Assembly: GCA_964574985.1 (NCBI GenBank)
Contig: CAZNPH010000001.1
Span: 1 to 64,000, forward strand
Direction: 5' to 3'
From: CAZNPH01 sp964574985
GTDB lineage: Bacteria; Bacteroidota; Bacteroidia; Bacteroidales; SM23-62
Length of the DNA stretch: 64,000 nt
The notes beneath the pieces were generated by a model that worked only from the letters and a program-made list of their open reading frames with translations, was not told the origin of the DNA and did no database searches. This document shows positions 60,990 to 64,000 of the stretch, one piece after another. Positions within the stretch are counted from its first letter, which is position 1. Each line of letters opens with the position of its first letter. Made by a program: the position numbers and the translations under genes.

Positions 60990-62037
60990 TTATTCGTAAT
61001 ATTCCATGTCATAAATATCTCTCAAGCGAAAACCGGTGACACGGTCTATATCATCCAGCATTCTTTTCCGGTTCGGCGGATAATCACGGGTTTCCTTCAT
61101 CCAGTCCTTGATGATGCCCATCAGGCTCTTCCAGGCACCGCTTCTTGTGTAATCCCCGGTGATCCCGTGGGGCAGGTCAATGTATGCATTGATGATCAGC
61201 TTGTATTTGCCGCTCCGGATGCATCGCATGTGTTCATCTGAATCATGCCAGTTCCGCTCGGCAAAAACATACCGGTTCATGATGAGTGAGGGGTCACTGA
61301 AAACCTGAAGGAAACTCTTACCGTACATGCCGGATGGAATTTCCACACCGGCCATTTCCAGTATGGTGGGAGCCAGGTCAACGGTGCTGATCAATCCCCG
61401 GTATGAGGACCCGGGGGGTATTTTCCCGGGCCATCTTATGATCAGCGGTGTCCTGATCCCTGCATCATACAAAGTAGCCTTTCCCCTCGGAAAAGGAAAA
61501 CCGTTATCGCTTATGAACATCACCACCGTATTGTCATCCAGTTGCCTTTCTTTCAATATGTTCAGAAACCGGCTGATATGATTGTCCATCCGGCTGATCT
61601 CATCATAATACCGGGCCAGGTCTTCCCTTGTTCTCCGGTCATTCACCAAAAAGGGAGGAACGGTCACATCCTGCGGTGAATGAAGAACGGGGGCAGCATT
61701 TACCGAGTCCTGGTACGGCCTGTGCGGATCAACGAAACCGACCCATAAAAAGATCCGTACCAATGGTGTGGGGAAACATACCTGAAAGCATGCTGGTCCG
61801 GCTCGGACTGCACCGGGGAGCAGTCAGGAAGACACGGTCAAAACGCATGCCTTCAGAAGCCAGCCGGTCAATGGCAGGTGTCCGGATGCCCGGATTGCCG
61901 TAACAGCCAAAATCCATGCCTGCATCGTCTGCAATGAAGATCAGAAAATTCGGAGGTGCATCATGCACATCCGCTACGCAAACCCCGAAGCAGGAAGATC
62001 CGGCCACAATAGCCGGCAGTAGCATATTCAATCTCAT
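60990..62037 (-). pseudogene. sulfatase broken by internal deletion and frameshift
   Basis: The first part (62037 down to about 61760) has a signal peptide, FLIFIADDAGMDFGCYGN with metal-binding aspartates, and the formylglycine motif CSPSRTSMLSG. Reading then shifts frame. The second part (61763 to 60990) begins FLWVGFVDPHRPYQ and holds VVMFISDNGFPFPRGKATLY with further metal and sulfate residues. In full sulfatases about 60-80 residues lie between these two points and are missing here. Both halves otherwise keep their active-site residues, so the break looks recent. It could be a sequencing or assembly artefact. Confidence 0.82.
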
Positions 62038-62081
62038 TGTTTCTATAATTTGTTCGTTCAGCAAAATTAATCATTATCCGT

Positions 62082-63344
62082 TTACCGGTTAACCAGAGAG
62101 AGGGAATCCTGATTACTTCCGGTGATGACCGGATTGGGATCAGCTTCGGACAACTCATCAAAGAGGATATTGAAAAAACCGGGTACGCATTTTGAGGCCA
62201 TCCCGTTGGGAGAATTCTGCAAAAAGGCAATTCCCACCTGTTCCTCCGGACAAAAGGCGATCTCGGCGCGATACCCGCCCACATAACCACCGTGATACAT
62301 GATCTTTCTGTCCCTGTACAGATAGATTCTCCAGCCAAGACTGTAATACCGGTCCCGGAAAAGATCCCATTGCCTTGTATATCTTGCCTTAAGCGGGGTA
62401 TAGACCACCGGGGTGGTGATCTCGCTGAGCGTGCCCGCATCAATGATTTCAGGGTCATGACCCAGCAAGGCAACCAACCAGGTTCCCATATCCGAAATGC
62501 TCGCGTTCACACCGGCTGCCGGGAGAATTTCATAATAGGCAGGATCCATCCGCAAAGCGACATATCCCCTGCTTGTCCTTGCATGAGGTGCTGCCAGGTT
62601 GCCGGAACGGGAAAATCCTTCAAATCCCGCGGAGGCATCCTGCATTCCCAGGGGCATGAATATTCTTTCATGCAAAAGCTGTGCGTATGTTTTCCCGGTT
62701 TTTGCTGATACGATGGTATCAATCAGACTAAAGACCACATTCTGGTACCCATATAATTCACCCGGAGATGCAGCAACCAGAATTTCCTCCATTCTGGGCA
62801 GGATATCCGCAATGCCCAGTCCGTCTTCAACCAGGTTGTCATAGGCATGGGGAACGAGTCCGGATGTATGGCTCAATATATGCCTGATGTCCAGTTCATC
62901 CGTATCCAGGGTGTCTTTCAGCCTGAATCCTTCGATGCAGTGAATAACCTTCTCATCCAGGTCAATGGCCCCTTCCCTGTCCAGGATACAGGCCAGGACC
63001 CCTGCAAAACCCTTGGAAACCGAAGCCAGCCGGAAAACCGTATGCCGGTCAATGGAATCTCTTGTCCCTGCTTTTTTCACTCCGTACACCCCGGTAAAAA
63101 TAACCGAGTCCCGGTGCACGATGGTTACGGCTGCACCGACAGTATGAGAATGATCCAGTTCTTTTCGCAAAAAACGGGAAAAAGAAGCAACTGCCTCGTC
63201 CACCGGGGTGCTGTCCGGGACAGCTTCCTGATTAACGGCCGGATCATGTCCTGAAAAATCAGATCTTTTTCCTGACACAAAGACGAAAATGAGGATGGTT
63301 AATAAAATCGTGGCAATCAGTAACAGCAAGCTCTTCCTGTTCAT
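62082..63344 (-). CDS. serine beta-lactamase-like hydrolase
   Basis: This is a class C beta-lactamase/esterase-fold enzyme. The catalytic SxxK is S108-V-S-K111, the tyrosine motif is Y200-Q-N202, and YHGGYVGGYRAEIAF supplies the HGG-type third motif. An N-terminal helix (about 7-25, LLLIATILLTILIFVFV) anchors or exports it. Length is 420 aa. Members act on peptides, esters or beta-lactams; the substrate is unknown. It lies 44 nt upstream of the broken sulfatase on the same strand and may share its transcript. Confidence 0.85.
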   Translation of the reverse strand: MNRKSLLLLIATILLTILIFVFVSGKRSDFSGHDPAVNQEAVPDSTPVDEAVASFSRFLRKELDHSHTVGAAVTIVHRDSVIFTGVYGVKKAGTRDSIDRHTVFRLASVSKGFAGVLACILDREGAIDLDEKVIHCIEGFRLKDTLDTDELDIRHILSHTSGLVPHAYDNLVEDGLGIADILPRMEEILVAASPGELYGYQNVVFSLIDTIVSAKTGKTYAQLLHERIFMPLGMQDASAGFEGFSRSGNLAAPHARTSRGYVALRMDPAYYEILPAAGVNASISDMGTWLVALLGHDPEIIDAGTLSEITTPVVYTPLKARYTRQWDLFRDRYYSLGWRIYLYRDRKIMYHGGYVGGYRAEIAFCPEEQVGIAFLQNSPNGMASKCVPGFFNILFDELSEADPNPVITGSNQDSLSLVNR

Positions 63345-63400
63345 ACCCGGTGAATTTAAGCCGCTAAAATAACAATCCCGTGCAAAATTTCACAAAATGA

Positions 63401-64000
63401 TTAGAATTCTTCCTTTACAATGGCCTGACCGGGAACACCCAGTCCGGCTAAATCCTTCAACACCAGATCCATCATTGGCGGGGGGCCGCAAACATAAAAT
63501 TTCCGGTTAATATCTTTTACATGTTCCCTGATAAAATCCCCCGACGGGAATCCGTGCGCATAGCCTTGTATTTCTTCATCAGAAAGAATGTTGATGAAAT
63601 CATCCCCCAGCATCTCCCGCATTTCATCCTCAAGAATAATATCCTTCTTTTTTTTATTGCCGAATATCAGGGTATTCCCTGCCAGTTCACCTTTTTTCCG
63701 GAGATGCCTTAAAATGGCGATAAAAGGTGTAATTCCTGCACCTCCTGCAATGAATACACCTTTACCATGGTATGTAATGGCACCGAATGTTTCATTCAAG
63801 ATCAATTCATCATTTTCCTTTACCCTGAGCAATTCATTGGTAACCCCTTTATGAGCCGGATAAATTTTTATGATGAACTCCAGATAATCGTCTTCCGGCA
63901 AAGAAGTAAAGGTGAATGGCCTTGCCTGGTCTTCCCGGTCCGGTTTATTAATGGCCACTTCCGTGGCCTGGCCGGGTTCGAAAGTATAGTCACCGGGCTT
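63401..64000 (-). CDS. ferredoxin-reductase-type flavoprotein, cut by window end
   Basis: The frame is open to the window edge at 64000, so the N-terminus is missing. The visible part has the flavin-binding end RPFTFTSLPEDDYLEFIIKI, the nucleotide-binding loop GVFIAGGAGITPFIAILRHL, and FYVCGPPPMMDLVLKDLAG near the C-terminus. These belong to the ferredoxin-NADP reductase superfamily. The whole protein probably has about 210-240 residues. Partner and substrate cannot be judged from this fragment. Confidence 0.8.
   Translation of the reverse strand, partial: KPGDYTFEPGQATEVAINKPDREDQARPFTFTSLPEDDYLEFIIKIYPAHKGVTNELLRVKENDELILNETFGAITYHGKGVFIAGGAGITPFIAILRHLRKKGELAGNTLIFGNKKKKDIILEDEMREMLGDDFINILSDEEIQGYAHGFPSGDFIREHVKDINRKFYVCGPPPMMDLVLKDLAGLGVPGQAIVKEEF

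Noticed and set aside
1..64000. CRISPR arrays, tRNA or rRNA genes, insertion sequences and prophage genes.
   Set aside because: No regularly spaced repeats, cloverleaf-like segments, transposases or phage proteins were seen in the intergenic DNA or gene set.

Overview
The window looks like a chromosomal segment of a Bacteroidota (Bacteroidales-like) bacterium of moderate GC. The evidence is two SusC/SusD pairs, long-form NusB and PurC proteins, the Bacteroidota-type omega subunit, DUF4835, DUF3276, an anaerobic sulfatase-maturating enzyme, and many intergenic boxes of the Bacteroidota promoter type (-33 TTTG, about 19 nt, -7 TAnnTTTG). Housekeeping genes dominate. Accessory content lies at 1-15 kb, 40-51 kb and 60-63 kb. 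I see no tRNA, rRNA, CRISPR array, transposase or phage gene.

Layout. 0.1-3.6 kb: KDPG aldolase followed by a three-part TRAP transporter, which suggests sugar-acid uptake and breakdown. 3.7-5.0 kb (minus): anaerobic sulfatase-maturating enzyme. 5.2-8.1 kb: xylulokinase and xylose isomerase. 8.2-15.1 kb (minus): a compact six-gene operon of ankyrin/barrel protein, cysteine-rich lipoprotein, ECF sigma factor, membrane anti-sigma-like TPR protein, C39-peptidase ABC exporter and HlyD-type fusion protein. No precursor peptide is visible. 15.3-16.6 kb: class II photolyase. 16.6-20.6 kb (minus): LysM/periplasmic-binding-like protein, PurC and PhoH. 20.7-22.4 kb: SAM hydrolase and MazG. 22.5-26.2 kb (minus): TerB/DnaJ protein, CoaE, YbbR, YajC and NusB, a recurrent Bacteroidota block. 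26.5-30.7 kb: DUF3276 protein, an unknown coiled-coil protein, two small membrane proteins, an RRM protein and ornithine carbamoyltransferase. 30.8-34.5 kb: lipoprotein, FtsK and a LolA-like protein. 34.5-40.2 kb: 7TM-HD phosphodiesterase, NlpC/P60 peptidase, CysD, CysN and a NUDIX hydrolase.

40.2-51.2 kb (minus): two successive SusC/SusD nutrient-uptake units. The upstream unit carries two extra surface lipoproteins, and a terminator and promoter separate the units. 51.4-57.4 kb (minus): glutamate formimidoyltransferase, then RecN, DUF4835, CoaBC, RpoZ and BamD. 57.6-60.0 kb: an alpha-oxoamine synthase-family enzyme and thioredoxin reductase. 60.1-61.0 kb: an enlarged QueE-like radical SAM enzyme. 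61.0-64.0 kb (minus): a sulfatase broken by an internal deletion with frameshift, a serine hydrolase, and a ferredoxin-reductase-type protein cut by the window edge.

Four points deserve most attention: the sigma-controlled C39 export operon with a periplasmic or outer-membrane ankyrin protein; a 115-bp intergenic element present twice (77 percent identical, ungapped) with a hairpin whose stem covaries; the inactivated sulfatase; and a near-perfect parS-like palindrome at 27.88 kb. Start sites were often moved downstream of the longest open frame where a -7 box, a neighbouring gene or a signal peptide argued for it.
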